From: Diphasiastrum complanatum
Taxonomy: Eukaryota > Streptophyta > Lycopodiopsida > Lycopodiales > Lycopodiaceae
DNA: 64,000 nt
Reading direction: 5' to 3'
Assembly (NCBI GenBank): GCA_029204225.1
Contig: CM055100.1
Coordinates: 67,409,395 to 67,473,394 of the forward strand
Position numbers and translations under genes: made by a program. The notes beneath the pieces are model-generated. The model was given only the letters and a program-made list of their open reading frames with translations, ran no database searches and had not been told where the DNA came from. Below are positions 33,903-44,832 of the stretch, piece by piece. Positions within the stretch are counted from its first letter, which is position 1. Each line of letters starts with the position of its first letter.

Positions 33903-35734
33903 TCCACCCCACCTTTATAAAATCTGATGTCCTCATCAGATGTCAGATTAAAGTAAAGGTGTCTCCCAATTAAAATGACTATACATTTAAGCTACTTGGC
34001 ACAGTACTCAATTTACTGGCCACTTTTTATTAACATTGAAGCTGGCACGCCACAAGTCGGAGGCTCAGCTCTTTGTACTGAAAAATTACATAACTTGAAA
34101 AATATATCTTTGTCTGGGAAAAGCGTAGATTTGATATCGCTTTCGTAAAACCCGAGAACCTTATTAACTGGTGACAGAGGCCTTTCTTTGAAATGTTCGC
34201 CCTTGTCGCTTTTGACTTTCGACTTTGGAACTCCTTTGAGCTCCTGATTTGTCCTTGATGCACTGTGTGTTGAGCTCCCTGAGCTCCAGATTTGTTCAGT
34301 TCCGCACAGGTATCAAGGCTCCCTGAGCCGAAGGATTTATCGTTTGATTGCCCACTTTATGGTCCACTCCGTACCTTGTTGCTTCTGCACCTTGATTTCT
34401 CTCCTTGTCCCAGCCTGATCTTGATACTTTTCCATCTTGGCTCTTTAAGGTAGGCAAAGATTGAGTACTCCGCAATGCACCTCTCACTTAGCTTGAAGTA
34501 GCTCTTTGAATCAGCCCAAATGTAACCATTGACCTCGTGGAAAGCCAAAGGGTCGCACCAGTTTGATCCGCATCCGAACTATCTCTTCGCGTTTGTTTGA
34601 AGCACCATGTCCGTCGCGCAAAACTTGACTTTCACAATTCCATCACTGGTCAGTTGCCTCACAGTCAAAACAAGAAGTGTACATCGAGCTTGGCTTCAAG
34701 TAGCTCTCTTTGAATCAGAAACATGCACCCAGAGTTTGCACTAATCCGATCTCAACGCGAACTGTCCCTTAGCGTCCGTTCGAAATACCAAGCCTTTCAT
34801 GCAAGACTCAACTTTCACAGTTCCTTCATTGATCAGCTGCCTTACACGTAACACAAGCCAGCGTACTCATATGTTTCCTCATCATTGCTGGTCCAGAGAA
34901 AGCCTATAACAAACTTTCCTTTCCCAACAAAAACTTGTCAACTTATTAGGTCCAAAGTTCGCCAGTCTCCTCGTGTGAGTATGGCTAGGTCACCTTGAAT
35001 TTGCCCCCATTTTGATCAACTTTCATTCAAAATTTGCCCCAAGAGAGAGGTGTGTGTGATAGTTCCCCTCCACTTAATAAATCAGCTGATCGAACTTAGA
35101 GTAGAGTTCTTCGGACAAAAAGCCTTTCCAACACTTTGCTTCCCATCTGCTAAGATTATGGCTCGATCCAATTTGTTGCCAATCTCTGAAGAGGATCCTA
35201 GTCTTTTCCCCTTTGAGGAAAAACCCAACTGATACTAGATATCACCCATGCTCAGTGAGTTTCAGTTCCGAAGGTGGCCGTCCCAAAATGACGACCAACT
35301 GCTCCATAGAAGATCTCCCCTGAAATTGCCCTTTCCAACTTTTGACTTCCTGCTTGCGTCTGGTGGGTGTTGTCGCAAATGAAACTAACCCAAAAAACAG
35401 GCTAGCCATCCATCCTTTGCAAACATTGAGTCGTTTCGTTGTCGTTCACGTGTGAGTACTTGAACTGCAAATCCGCCCCACAGATTCTGTAGTCCTCTTT
35501 GTTTGATGGTATCAGCCTTCAAAAGAAAAGGTTCCTTCTCGAGCCATCAGCTCCTTGTATCACAAGCAATCATGCAAACCAGGCAAAGCACGAGTACTAA
35601 GACTCACCACGAATACATACAAGTAAGACACTCAGGCAGGTTTACTAACAAGTAACAAAGACAAGGTCCCCCTTTGAGATGGTCCTGCCAACGGACCTTT
35701 GCCTGGCCGCGCCCATACAAATCGATCACAGAAT

Positions 35735-36120
35735 CAGCTCTAGTCGATAGCCCTTATAGCTAAACGATCGGCAGCATACCCCCCAATCGTGGACGCACCC
35801 GTGCTTTCACCGTTAGGCAGCACATTGCCTCAGTAACGCCCCCACCAAATTTGGTCGATAGCCCTTATAGCTAAACGAATGGCAGCTATCCTTGAATATA
35901 CCACCCCCGTGGACGCACCCGTGCTTTCACCGTTAGGCAGCACATTGCCTCAGTAACGCCCCCACCAAATTTAGTCGATAGCCCTTATAGCTAAATGATC
36001 GGCAGCATACCACCCAAATCGTGGACGCACCCGTGCTTTCACCGTTAGGCAGCACATTGCCTCAGTAACGCCCCCACCAAATTTGGTCGATAGCCCTTAT
36101 AGCTAAACGAACGGTGGCCA
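35735..36120. repeat. Minisatellite inside family N element
   Basis: About 115-bp units beginning TCGATAGCCCTTATAGCTAA occur near 35738, 35850, 35972 and 36086. The sister element at 41249-46050 has a single such motif near 44398, so the array expanded in this copy. Confidence 0.85.
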
Positions 36121-36416
36121 TCGCGAATATGTCACCCCGCACCCCACAAGGCACAGACCATGCTTACACCATCCTAATGGCAACACATTGCCTCATCTGT
36201 CCTACGTGCAGACGGCGCCAGGCCCGAACCGCGGAAACTGACCGTGCTTACACCTCAAGGGCAGCACTTTGACTCATCAAGCCCCCGTCCTGCCAACCAC
36301 CCCGACCGTGGACGCCCCCGTGCTTACACTGTGGGCAGCACCTTGCACAATAGTTGTCTTGATGAACCCCAAACCGTGGCCATTTCCGTGAGATTCGCAT
36401 AGCTGACCGGCCAGTC

Positions 36417-36429
36417 GGCTCTGATACCA
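36417..36429 (-). promoter_or_regulatory. Primer binding site (tRNA-iMet), family N in E
   Basis: On the minus strand TGGTATCAGAGCC starts two bases after the 5' LTR. Confidence 0.9.
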
Positions 36430-36431
36430 CA

Positions 36432-37649
36432 TGTAGCGCAGGCATCTCAAAGGGAGCCGGGAACCACGACTTAGCTTCCCAGCCTTCAACTCTTGCCATC
36501 CAAACCCACTTGACATACAAGCAGCCAACTCGCCAACAACGATCAGACTTAACCAACTTGAAGTTCCGAAAACCAACATTGAGATCCAACCTGGCGCCAT
36601 GCCAGATCGGGGGTCCCGATGTGGGTGACTTCCCTTCAAGCAAGCCGCCCGACATACATCAAACTTAACCAACTCGAAGCTTCGTTACAAACGAGTAACA
36701 TCCATTCCAAGCAAGCGGTTTGACTTACATCAGACTTAACCAACTGAAAACTTCGTCACGAGCGCTGGAAACCAACCTGGCGCCACGCCAGACTGGACAG
36801 CCATAAACAGGTAACATCCACCCAAGCAAGCCATCCAACTCAGCCGACATGTTAGAGCCCGTTCCCCAAGAGCTTAACCCGTTCATGTTCATGCAAGAAA
36901 CACTCAGAACCACAAGCCGCGACAGATATGGAAACAAATAGTTCCTGGACCAAATGGTCCCGACAGCATACCGTTGGCGCCACGGACCGAATGGTCCCGA
37001 CGGCATACCGCTGGCGTCCCGGGATACGACCCTCAGCTATGTGCCAAGTTAAAAATTTTGAAAGCGGCCTTACAACTGGCGCTTTTACTGAATACTGAAA
37101 CCCAGAAGGTAATCAGAGTCAGTTTGAGGAAAATCCCACTTTATTGATAAATCTGAGAAGGTTACATTTCAAGTGTGTGACCGACCCTAGCCTTTGGGGC
37201 GCTGACATGCCAAGGCGAGAGCCATGACAACATTCCAGCAAGGTAGGCTGAGACTTGGTTGGAGCTCGTCCTGAGTCGCAACCCGCACTCCCCTATAGTA
37301 TAGGTGTGATTCGGCACCCCCCCTCATACCAAGCACTCTACCCAAGCTGGTAAAGCACGTTTTTCTCTCTCTAGGATTTTCTCTTTCTAGAAAGTCATTT
37401 TCTCTCTCTAGATTTTATTGATCCCCAAGCTTCCTTTAATCATGCGTAGATCGTGTGAGGTGATTGCACATCGATCTGAGCTCTCTGGACTCCGCTAGAA
37501 CCAATCAAAGATTTTCAGCCATAGGAACTTGGCGCCGACTGGATTCTGGTCACAGTGGCGCTGGGAGTGGCGCTGGCGCCTTTGGCGCCGGGAGCAGCAG
37601 GAGCGCTGCTGGCGCCGGAAGTAAAGCTTGTAAAGGTAGCTTTACAACA
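36432..37649 (-). repeat. 5' LTR, family N element in E
   Basis: 1218 bp, nearly identical to 32691-33902 apart from the GGCGCC-rich segment. The duplication AATAT follows. Confidence 0.93.
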
Positions 37650-37682
37650 AATATGAAGGGAGGGAGAGTGGCTAATAACGCC

Positions 37683-37786
37683 ACATTTAGGGCCTTGGGT
37701 GTCCCTAAATGGAATTGAGGCGAGCCTGGGCCTCACCCTCCCGAGCTCGCCTAAATTCCATTTAAGCCCCCCAGGGCCCTAAATGT
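37683..37786. repeat. Perfect-stem hairpin element (MITE-like)
   Basis: ACATTTAGGGCC (37683-37694) pairs with GGCCCTAAATGT (37774-37785), and GGAATTGAGGCGAGC pairs with GCTCGCCTAAATTCC further in. The whole 104-bp stretch folds on itself. Confidence 0.65.
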
Positions 37787-38113
37787 AGCACTTTACAACA
37801 CATTGAACTTGTTTGTGGAAGCTGCATTTAAAGTCTAGGGGTGAGATATCAGTCGCTACGTTAAAACTATGTGGATGAGCAACGGAGGCCACTGTAAAAC
37901 ATTTATAGGCTGTTGAAGAAACTATGATGGTTATTCCCTATTCCATTTTTATTTACTGTGATGATTTCATTTTGTTTTTCATCATGGAAAGCCTGGTAAA
38001 AATGATTAGCAATAAGGAGGAGCTGTCACTGCAAGAGAGAGGCTTCTGAAGATCAATCTTTAATGTGAGAAACAAATATTTTTCACCAAGGTTGTCAATA
38101 GCAGAGACTCTCA
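37787..38113 (+). other. Internal region of element E, no genes seen
   Basis: Ordinary AT-rich sequence between the hairpin and gag. It may hold gag leader. Confidence 0.4.
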
Positions 38114-38985
38114 CATCATTGAAAAGTTTGATGGAGAGAATTTTCATGTGTGGAAGCTGAAGATGGAGATGGTTTTGAACGCAATCTTTGGAACATTGTT
38201 ACTGGAGAAGATGAGAAACCTTCCCAAACTGAAGGACTTGATGCATGGCTCCAACGTGACAACAAAGCAAAGGCTACAATACTCCTTACCTTAAAGGATT
38301 CACAGTTGCTTCAGGTGATATCAAAGCGAAGTTGGCAAAGGAGGCCTGAGATACTTTAGCCTCAGCCTATGAGACTAAAAGTGTCACTAATCGTTTGTAC
38401 CTGTGCTAAAAGCTGATCACCATGAAGATGGCATAAGGTGACACTATGTTTGTTCATTTCAATAAGTTGCGGGCACTCATTGATCAACTGGCTATTGTTG
38501 GATCGGTGGTGAGTGATGAAGAAGCTGTCATGATGCTTCTAAACAGTCTTCCAGAGTCGTTTGATCACATGACATCAATACTTGATAGCATTACTCAACA
38601 AATGGATCTGCGTTGCAGTCCATTAGCGGGATACTTCTTCAGGAGGAGTTATGTCGTAAGGATTAATGATGAATCTGGTGACGTTGAGCATGCCCTCTTT
38701 ACAAATGGCAAGAAGAAGTTTCACAAGAAACTAAGTTGGAGTAACAATAAAGCTAGTGGAAATATGGGAAGTGCTGAATCGTCAAACAACCAACCTAACC
38801 AGAATGTGAAGAAAAGTTTCAGATGGTACTACTGCAATGCGAAAGGTCATTGGGCATTATATTGTAAAAAACGTGCAGCTGACCTACTCCAGAAAGGAGA
38901 AGACATTGATGAAAATGATCAATATGAAAATAAGCAGTCTGCAAATACTGCTACTACTGAAGAATGCATGAAAAAATTGTTCTAG
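38114..38985 (+). pseudogene. Copia gag polyprotein (element E), broken
   Basis: This starts with KFDGENFHVWKLKMEMVL, the hallmark N-terminal motif of plant copia gag. After stops and frame changes at 38215-38440 it continues open (38446-38985) with LRALIDQLAIVGSVVSDEEAVMMLLNSLPESFDHM. It then reaches a single zinc knuckle WYYCNAKGHWALYC in which Trp replaces the first Cys of CX2CX4HX4C. No protease follows; the element's purine tract and LTR come 25 bp after the stop. Capsid-like function is lost. Confidence 0.85.
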
Positions 38986-39009
38986 CTATATACTTAGATG
39001 AAGGAGGAG

Positions 39010-39240
39010 TGTTAAAATATATATCATTTAAGTATATATATGTGAACACATCTATATAACATCTAGTTAATATGAAGAGTCGTTGGTCCCCAAAGGACAC
39101 ATTCAGAATGTAGTTCCCTCGTTTCTCTCATTCGATGTATGGGCTGCGTGCCCTCATTCATTTTGATTCAATATACTGTTTGTAGTTAGTTACAATGGCT
39201 TCTCTCTGATGCTTTCTCTTCTGCTATGCGATAAACATCA
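39010..39240 (+). repeat. 3' LTR of copia element E
   Basis: 231 bp, shorter than the 5' LTR mainly by loss of the (TA/TG)n tract. It ends AAACATCA followed by the target duplication GAAAC. Confidence 0.9.
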
Positions 39241-39301
39241 GAAACATGTGGAGTTATTCACATAAAATTTTGAAGCAATTACATAAATTTGAAATCCTTG
39301 C

Positions 39302-39799
39302 CTGCATCGCCCGAAGGTAGTTGAGTACCTCCTTCAAGTCGCTCCGAGACTCCTCCTGAGACTCCTGGATGTGACTCTGAGACTCCCTCATGTCCTTGAT
39401 ATCTCTCTCACTCTCTAAACAGACACTTAGAGTTACACGGTTCACCGCGGCGTCCACATCGCTTTTAAGATCTCGAACCACATCCCTGGACGTCTCCAGT
39501 TCCTTCCTCTTCTGCTCTGCTCCCAAAACTGATGTTCTGATCAGCGCTTCGGGTAATTTGATCTGCACTGCGTTCAGCTTCGTGACCAACTGTTGCAAGT
39601 GCATCTGAACATCTGGGTTGTTGTATTCCGACAGCCTGTCACGAACAACCCTGGCAGATCTAATGACGTTGGACACAACTTCAATGGTGCTCTGCAAATC
39701 GGCTGAGCACTCAAACCCTTGATTCAGATCGCTTATTATGCTCAAAGCATCTACACCAACAAGTTGTGCAACTACTGCAACGTTGGAGGCCGTATTCAT
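39302..39799 (-). CDS. Putative first exon of host gene; MCAfunc/HeLo-like N-terminal domain
   Basis: From the ATG at 39799 the minus strand encodes 166 codons without a stop: MNTASNVAVVAQLVGVDALSII, then helical segments with STIEVVSNVIRSARVVRDRL, and a heptad-rich tail (SQSHIQESQEESRSDLKEVLNYL). The VA.VAQL.GVDA..LI pattern resembles the N-terminal membrane/coiled-coil domain of plant MCA-type proteins (MCAfunc, HeLo-like); this is a by-eye similarity. The frame can leave through CAG/GCAAGG at 39302, a GC-type donor, in phase with the exon at 28890-29180. The retroelement E ends only 61 bp beyond this donor. The frame is also open upstream of the ATG to 39868. It may be a living gene with a huge intron or a broken relic. 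Confidence 0.5.
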
Positions 39800-39868
39800 G
39801 ATCTCTGATCTGTAATTCCTGTATCTTGGAGCTAAATATTGATTAAAAGAACAATTGCTTTGCTGCAA

Positions 39869-40215
39869 ACTTCAAATCCACTGCACCAACCAAACTAACT
39901 CGAATCAGAATATGCTCAAATGGCCAAAACCCCATCCTTTACCTTTTAAGGCGTATTAATAGATCGATGATCGGTGGCAATGCCAAGTCAATGGGGTTAA
40001 ACATTTCAACAATTTCTTAAGATCTGCCTGCCATATTCATAACGTCAACCAATGTCCGGGGCGAGGAAGTTGGAACTCTGTGAAACAATTGGCCCAGACG
40101 TGTCATCATGACTTTCAATTAATACCCCTCTTACGTTTATTTCTTGAAAAAATTGATCATGTACAAGCAAAATGAATCACAATTTTTGATCAAAGCCTAA
40201 AGGGTATACATACAT

Positions 40216-40258
<43 letters not shown>

Positions 40259-41243
40259 CAATTGATCATGTACAATGAATCACTATTTATGATAAAAGGG
40301 TATATCTCAACAAGTAAAAGGCATGGCTTATTATGGCATTTTTCACATGCACATAAAATGCATAATGAGGCACACTTGTGACCTCCCTATCTACCCATTA
40401 TGAGTTTTCATAATGGGTCGCACAAATCTCATTTAGGCTCAATACTAAATACGCGTTATTAGCAGGGGTGGCTGATTCCTCGTTAAAATGAGACCGCTTA
40501 ATTAAACAAGTTGAAGGGTGGCCTTCACAAATGAAGGGGACACATATATTCCAGCTGCATTCATAGGTGTAGAATGATTTCAGAACTTGATCATTCTTGG
40601 ACGCTGAACCATTTCAAGAACGATTGTGTGCTATGCAAAGATCAAGGCCATGCAATCTAATGAAATTCCTGAGATTTTCACATACTTTGAAAGGGCATAA
40701 GCAAAAATGAGGAAAAAATGGTTATGATCAGCATTTTCGTGGCAATTGTGAACTATACAAAGATCAAGGCCTTGCAATCTATTGAAATTCCTGAGATATT
40801 CACACAATCCATTAAAATTCTTGAGATTTTCACACAATCTACTAAAATTCCTGAGATTTTCACACAATCCACTGAAATTTCTAAGATTTTCAAACAATCT
40901 ACTGAAATAATTCTTGAGATTTCCACATACTTCGAAAAGAGGTATAAGCGAATAGAAGGGAAAGCCGGTTACGATCTAACACGAGATGAAGAGAGAAATG
41001 AAATCGTTGAGCAAGAAAATCAGAGAGTTGGAGATATATTCTAGAATGCTTCTTGGTTTTTGTTATCAGTTCTTGGTTTTTATTTTCAATAACGATACCG
41101 AAGGGCGCTGAAAGGCCACCCACTAATAATAACGTCAAATGTTGGCCCGTTACAAAAAATTGCAGGGCCACGGGCTCGCCGTGGGCCTTGCAAATTTTCA
41201 TAACGGGCCATGCTGGCCCGTTATCTAATACGTTATGGTCATG
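39869..41243. other. Intergenic interval with simple repeats
   Basis: Holds a (CA)n(TA)n tract at about 40203-40258. A cluster of about 36-bp repeats built on CTGAGATTTTCACACAATC lies at 40770-40930, with a diverged copy near 40640-40690. If the exon at 39302-39799 is real, its promoter should lie here; no clear core promoter was identified. Confidence 0.5.
40770..40930. repeat. 36-bp tandem repeat
   Basis: Four or five units of ATT(C/A)(C/T)TGAGATTTTCACACAA with small changes. Confidence 0.75.
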
Positions 41244-41248
41244 GTCAA

Positions 41249-42477
41249 TGTAGCGCAGGCATCCCAAAGGGAGCCGGGAACCACGACTTAGCTTCCCAGC
41301 CTTCAACTCTTGCCATCCAAACCCACTTGACATACAAGCAGCCAACTCGCCAACAACGATCAGACTTAACCAACTTGAAGTTCCGAAAACCAACATTGAG
41401 ATCCAACCTGGCGCCATGCCAGATCGGGAGTCCCGACGTGGGTGACTTCCCTCCAAGCAAGCCGCCCGACATACATCAAACTTAACCAACTCGAAGCTTC
41501 GTTACAAACGAGTAACATCCATTCCAAGCAAGCGGTCTGACTTACATCAGACTTAACCAACTGAAAGCTTCGTCACGAGCGCTGGAAGCCAACCTGGCGC
41601 CACGCCAGACTGGACAGCCATAAACAGGTAACATCCACCCAAGCAAGCCATCCAACTCAGCCGACAGGTTAGAGCCCGTTCCCCAAGAGCTTAACTCATT
41701 CACGTTCATGCAAGGAACACTCAGAACCACAAGCCGCGACAGATATGGAAACAACCAGTTCCTGGACCAAATGGTCCCGACAGCATACCGCTGGCGCCAC
41801 GGACCGAATGGTCCCGACGGCATACCGCTGGCGTCCCGGGATACGACCCTCAGCTATGTGCCAAGTTAAAAATTTTGATAGCGGCCTTACAACTGGCGCT
41901 TTTACCGAACACTGAAACCCAGAAGGTAATCAGAGTCAGTTTGAGGAAAATCCCACTTTATTGATAAATCTGAGAAGGTTACATTTCAAGTGTGTGACCG
42001 ACCCTAGTCTCCGGGGCGCTAGCATGCCAAGGCGAGAGCCATGACAACATTCCAGCAAGGGAGGCTGAGACTTGGTTGGAGCTCGCCCTGAGTCGCAACC
42101 CGCACTCCCCTATAGTATTGGTGTGATTCGGCACCTCCCCTCATTACAAGCACTCTACCTAAGCTGGTAAAGCACGTTTTTCTCTCTCTAGGATTTTCTC
42201 TTTCTAGAAAGTCATTTTCTCTCTCTAGATTTTATTGATCCCCAGGCTTCCTTTAATCATGCCTAGATCGTGTGAGGTGATTGCACATCGATCTGAGCTC
42301 CTTGGACTCCGCTAGAACCGATCAAAGATTTTCAGCCATAGGAACTTGGCGCGGCTGGAATCTGGTCACAGTGGCGCCGGGAGCGGCGCCGGGAGCAGCA
42401 ACGGTGCTGCTGGCGCCGGGGACATAGCTGGCGCCAATGGCACCGGAAGTAAAGCTTGTAAAGGTAGCTTTACAACA
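41249..42477 (-). repeat. 3' LTR, family N element
   Basis: 1229 bp, plus-strand TGTAGCGCAG to TTTACAACA. Confidence 0.93.
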
Positions 42478-42604
42478 TCCACCCCACCTTTATAAAATCT
42501 GATGTCCTCATCAGATGTCAGATTAAAGTAAAGGTGTCTCCCAATTAAAATGACTATACATTTATGCTACTTGGCACAGTACTCAATTTACTGGCCACTT
42601 TTTA

Positions 42605-43126
42605 TTAACATTGAAGCTGGCACACCACAAGTCGGAGGCTCAGCTCTTTGTACTGAAAAAAATTACATAACTTGAAACAAATATCTTTGTCTGGGAAAAG
42701 CGTAGATTTGATATCGCTTTCGTAAAACCCGAGAGCCTTATTAACTGGTGACAGAGGCCTTTCTTTGAAATGTTCGCCCCTGTCGCTTCTGACTTTCGAC
42801 TTTGGAACTCCTTTGAGCTCCTGATTTGTCCTTGATGCACTTTGTGTTGAGCTCCCTGAGCTCCAGATTTGTTCGGGTTCCGCACAGGTATAAAGGCTCC
42901 CTGAGCCGAAGGATTTATCGTTTGATTGCCCACTTATTGGTCCACTCCGTGCCTTGTTGCTTCTGCACCTTGATTTCTCTCCTTGTCCCAGCCTGATCTT
43001 GATACTTTTCCATCTTGGCTCTTTAAGGTAGGCAAAGATTGAGTACTCCGCAATGCACCTCTCACTTAGCTTGAAGTAGCTCTTTGAATCAGCCCAAATG
43101 TAACCATTGACCTCGTGGAAAGCCAA
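42605..43126 (-). other. Open frame of unknown status in family N interior
   Basis: 173 codons, only a TTG in start position, giving AFHEVNGYIWADSKSYFKL and a Ser/Gly-rich middle. The first 150 residues are nearly the same at 393-857 but frameshifted at 34030-34548. I recognise no domain. Conservation could simply reflect recent copying, so it is not called a gene. Confidence 0.3.
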
Positions 43127-44781
43127 AGGGTCGCACCAGTTTGATCCGCATCCGAACTATCTCTTCGCGTTTGTTTGAAGCACCATGTCCGTCGCGCAAA
43201 ACTTGACTTTCACAATTCCATCACTGGTTAGTTGCCTCACAGTCAAAACAAGAAGAGTACATCGAGCTTAGCTTCAAGTAGCTCTCATTGAATCAGAAAC
43301 ATGCACCCAGAGTTTGCACTAGTCCGATCTCAACGCGAACTATCCCTTAGCGTCCGTTCGAAATACCAAGTCTCTATGCAAGACTCAACTTTCACAGTTC
43401 CTTCATTGATCAGCTGCCTTACACGTAACACAAGCCAGCGTACTCATATGTTTCCTCATCATTGCTGGTCCAGAGAAAGCCTATAACAAACTTTCCTTTC
43501 CACCACAAAAACTTGTCAACTTATTAGGTCCAAAGTTCGCCAGTCTCCTCGTGTGAGTATGGCTAGGTCACCTTGAATTTGCCCCCATTTTGATCAACTT
43601 TCATTCAAAATTTGCCCCAAGAGAGAGGTGTGTGTGATAGTTCCCCTCCACTTAATAAATCAGCTGATCGGACTTAGAGTAGAGTTCTTCGGACAAAAAG
43701 CCTTTCCAACACTTTGCTTCCCATCTGCTAGGATTATGGCTCGATCCAACTTGTTGCCAATCTCTGAAGAGGATCCTAGTCTTTTCCCCTTTGAGGAAAA
43801 ACCCAACTGATACTGGATATCACCCATGCTCAGTGAGTTTCAGTTCCGAAGGTGGCCGTCCCAAAATGAAGACCAACTGCTCCATAGAAGATCTCCCCTG
43901 AAATGGCCCTTTCCAACTTTTGACTTCCTGCTTGCGTCTGGTGGGCGTTGTCGCAAATGAAACTAACCTAAGAAACAGGCTAGCCATCCATCCTTTGCAA
44001 ACATTGAGTCGTTTCGTTGTCGTTCATGTGTGAGTACTTGAACTGCAAATCCGCCCCACAGATTCTGTAGTCCTCTTTGTTTGATGGTATCAGCCTTCAA
44101 AAGAAAAGGTTCCTTCTCGAGCCATCAGCTCCTTGTATCACAAGCAATCATGCAAACTAGGCAAAGCACGAGTACTAAGACTCACCACGAATACGTACAA
44201 GTAAGACACTCAGGCAGGTTTACTAACAAGTAACAAAGACAAGGTCCCCCTTTGAGATGGTCCTGCCAACGGACCTTTGCCTGGCCGCGCCCATACAAAT
44301 CGATCACAGAATCAGCCCACATAGGACACCCCTCCAACCATCCGTGCTTTCACCATTAAGCAGGACATTGCCTCAGTCACGCCCCACCACTTTTTGGTCG
44401 ATAGCCCTTATAGCTAAACGATCGGCAACTATCCCGCACCGGCAGCTAACCACCCGTGCTTTACACCCGAATTCGAGCAGCATCTCTGTATCAATGGTTA
44501 ACCCGTACAGTTCGAATATGTCGCCCCGCACCCCACAAGGTACAGACCGTGCTTTCACCTACCTAGGCAGCACTTTGCCTCATCCGTCCTACGTGCAGAC
44601 AGCGCCAGGCCCGAACCGCGAGAACTGACCGTGCTTACACCGCAAGGGCAGCACCTTGACTCATCAAGTCCCCCGTTCTGCCGACCACCCCGACCGTGGA
44701 CGCACCCGTGCTTACACTGTGGGCAGCACCTTGCACAACAGTTGTCTTGATGAACCCCAAACCGTGACCATTTCCGTGAGA

Positions 44782-44802
44782 CCCTAAACCCTAAACCCTA
44801 AA
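44782..44802 (-). repeat. Interstitial telomere repeats (three units)
   Basis: On the plus strand three CCCTAAA units sit between TTTCCGTGAGA and ATCGTGAGG, next to the primer site. The sister element has unrelated sequence at the same point (about 36390). Orientation is opposite to the telomere arrays at 53-54 kb. Confidence 0.85.
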
Positions 44803-44817
44803 ATCGTGAGGACAGTC

Positions 44818-44830
44818 GGCTCTGATACCA
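44818..44830 (-). promoter_or_regulatory. Primer binding site (tRNA-iMet), family N
   Basis: TGGTATCAGAGCC on the minus strand, two bases after the 5' LTR. Confidence 0.9.
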
Positions 44831-44832
44831 CA

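Larger units (their letters stand above)
32691..37649 (-). mobile_element. Complete non-autonomous LTR retrotransposon, family N, nested in E
   Basis: Minus-strand element. 5' LTR is 36432-37649, primer site 36417-36429, polypurine tract 33903-33916 and 3' LTR 32691-33902. Target duplication AATAT is at 32686-32690 and 37650-37654. The 2.5-kb interior carries no gag or pol. It includes a variable minisatellite (about 35735-36120) and the region homologous to the 154-codon frame of the copy at 1-1402, here frameshifted (34030-34548). Ends are intact, so mobilisation must have been in trans. Confidence 0.95.
30982..39240 (+). mobile_element. Copia-type LTR retrotransposon E, with nested insertion
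   Basis: The LTRs are 30982-31253 and 39010-39240. A primer site (TGGTATCAGAGCC, 31254-31266) follows the first and a purine tract (GGAGGAG) precedes the second. Target duplication GAAAC is at 30977-30981 and 39241-39245. It is split by the family N element 32691-37649. Without that insertion the body is about 3.3 kb and holds a decayed copia gag (38114-38985) but no protease, integrase or RT, so it is non-autonomous. Its 5' part (31267-32690) is unlike known copia leaders and includes an F-box-like segment. It lies in the proposed intron of the minus-strand host gene, in antisense orientation. Confidence 0.9.

Noticed and set aside
36417-36429. Possible tRNA gene fragments at the TGGTATCAGAGCC sites
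   Set aside because: Each is only the 12-13-base primer complement next to an LTR; no cloverleaf surrounds them.
40770-40930. CRISPR-like array of 36-bp units
   Set aside because: Units are contiguous and diverged, with no spacers, in a eukaryotic context; an ordinary tandem repeat.
41245-41823. Conserved ORFs in family N LTRs (such as those beginning MSGGLLGGKS or MPSGPFGPW, and the MHIDLSSLD frame at 33726, 37464 and 45865)
   Set aside because: They recur because the LTRs are repeated. Several overlap on both strands and none matches a protein family.
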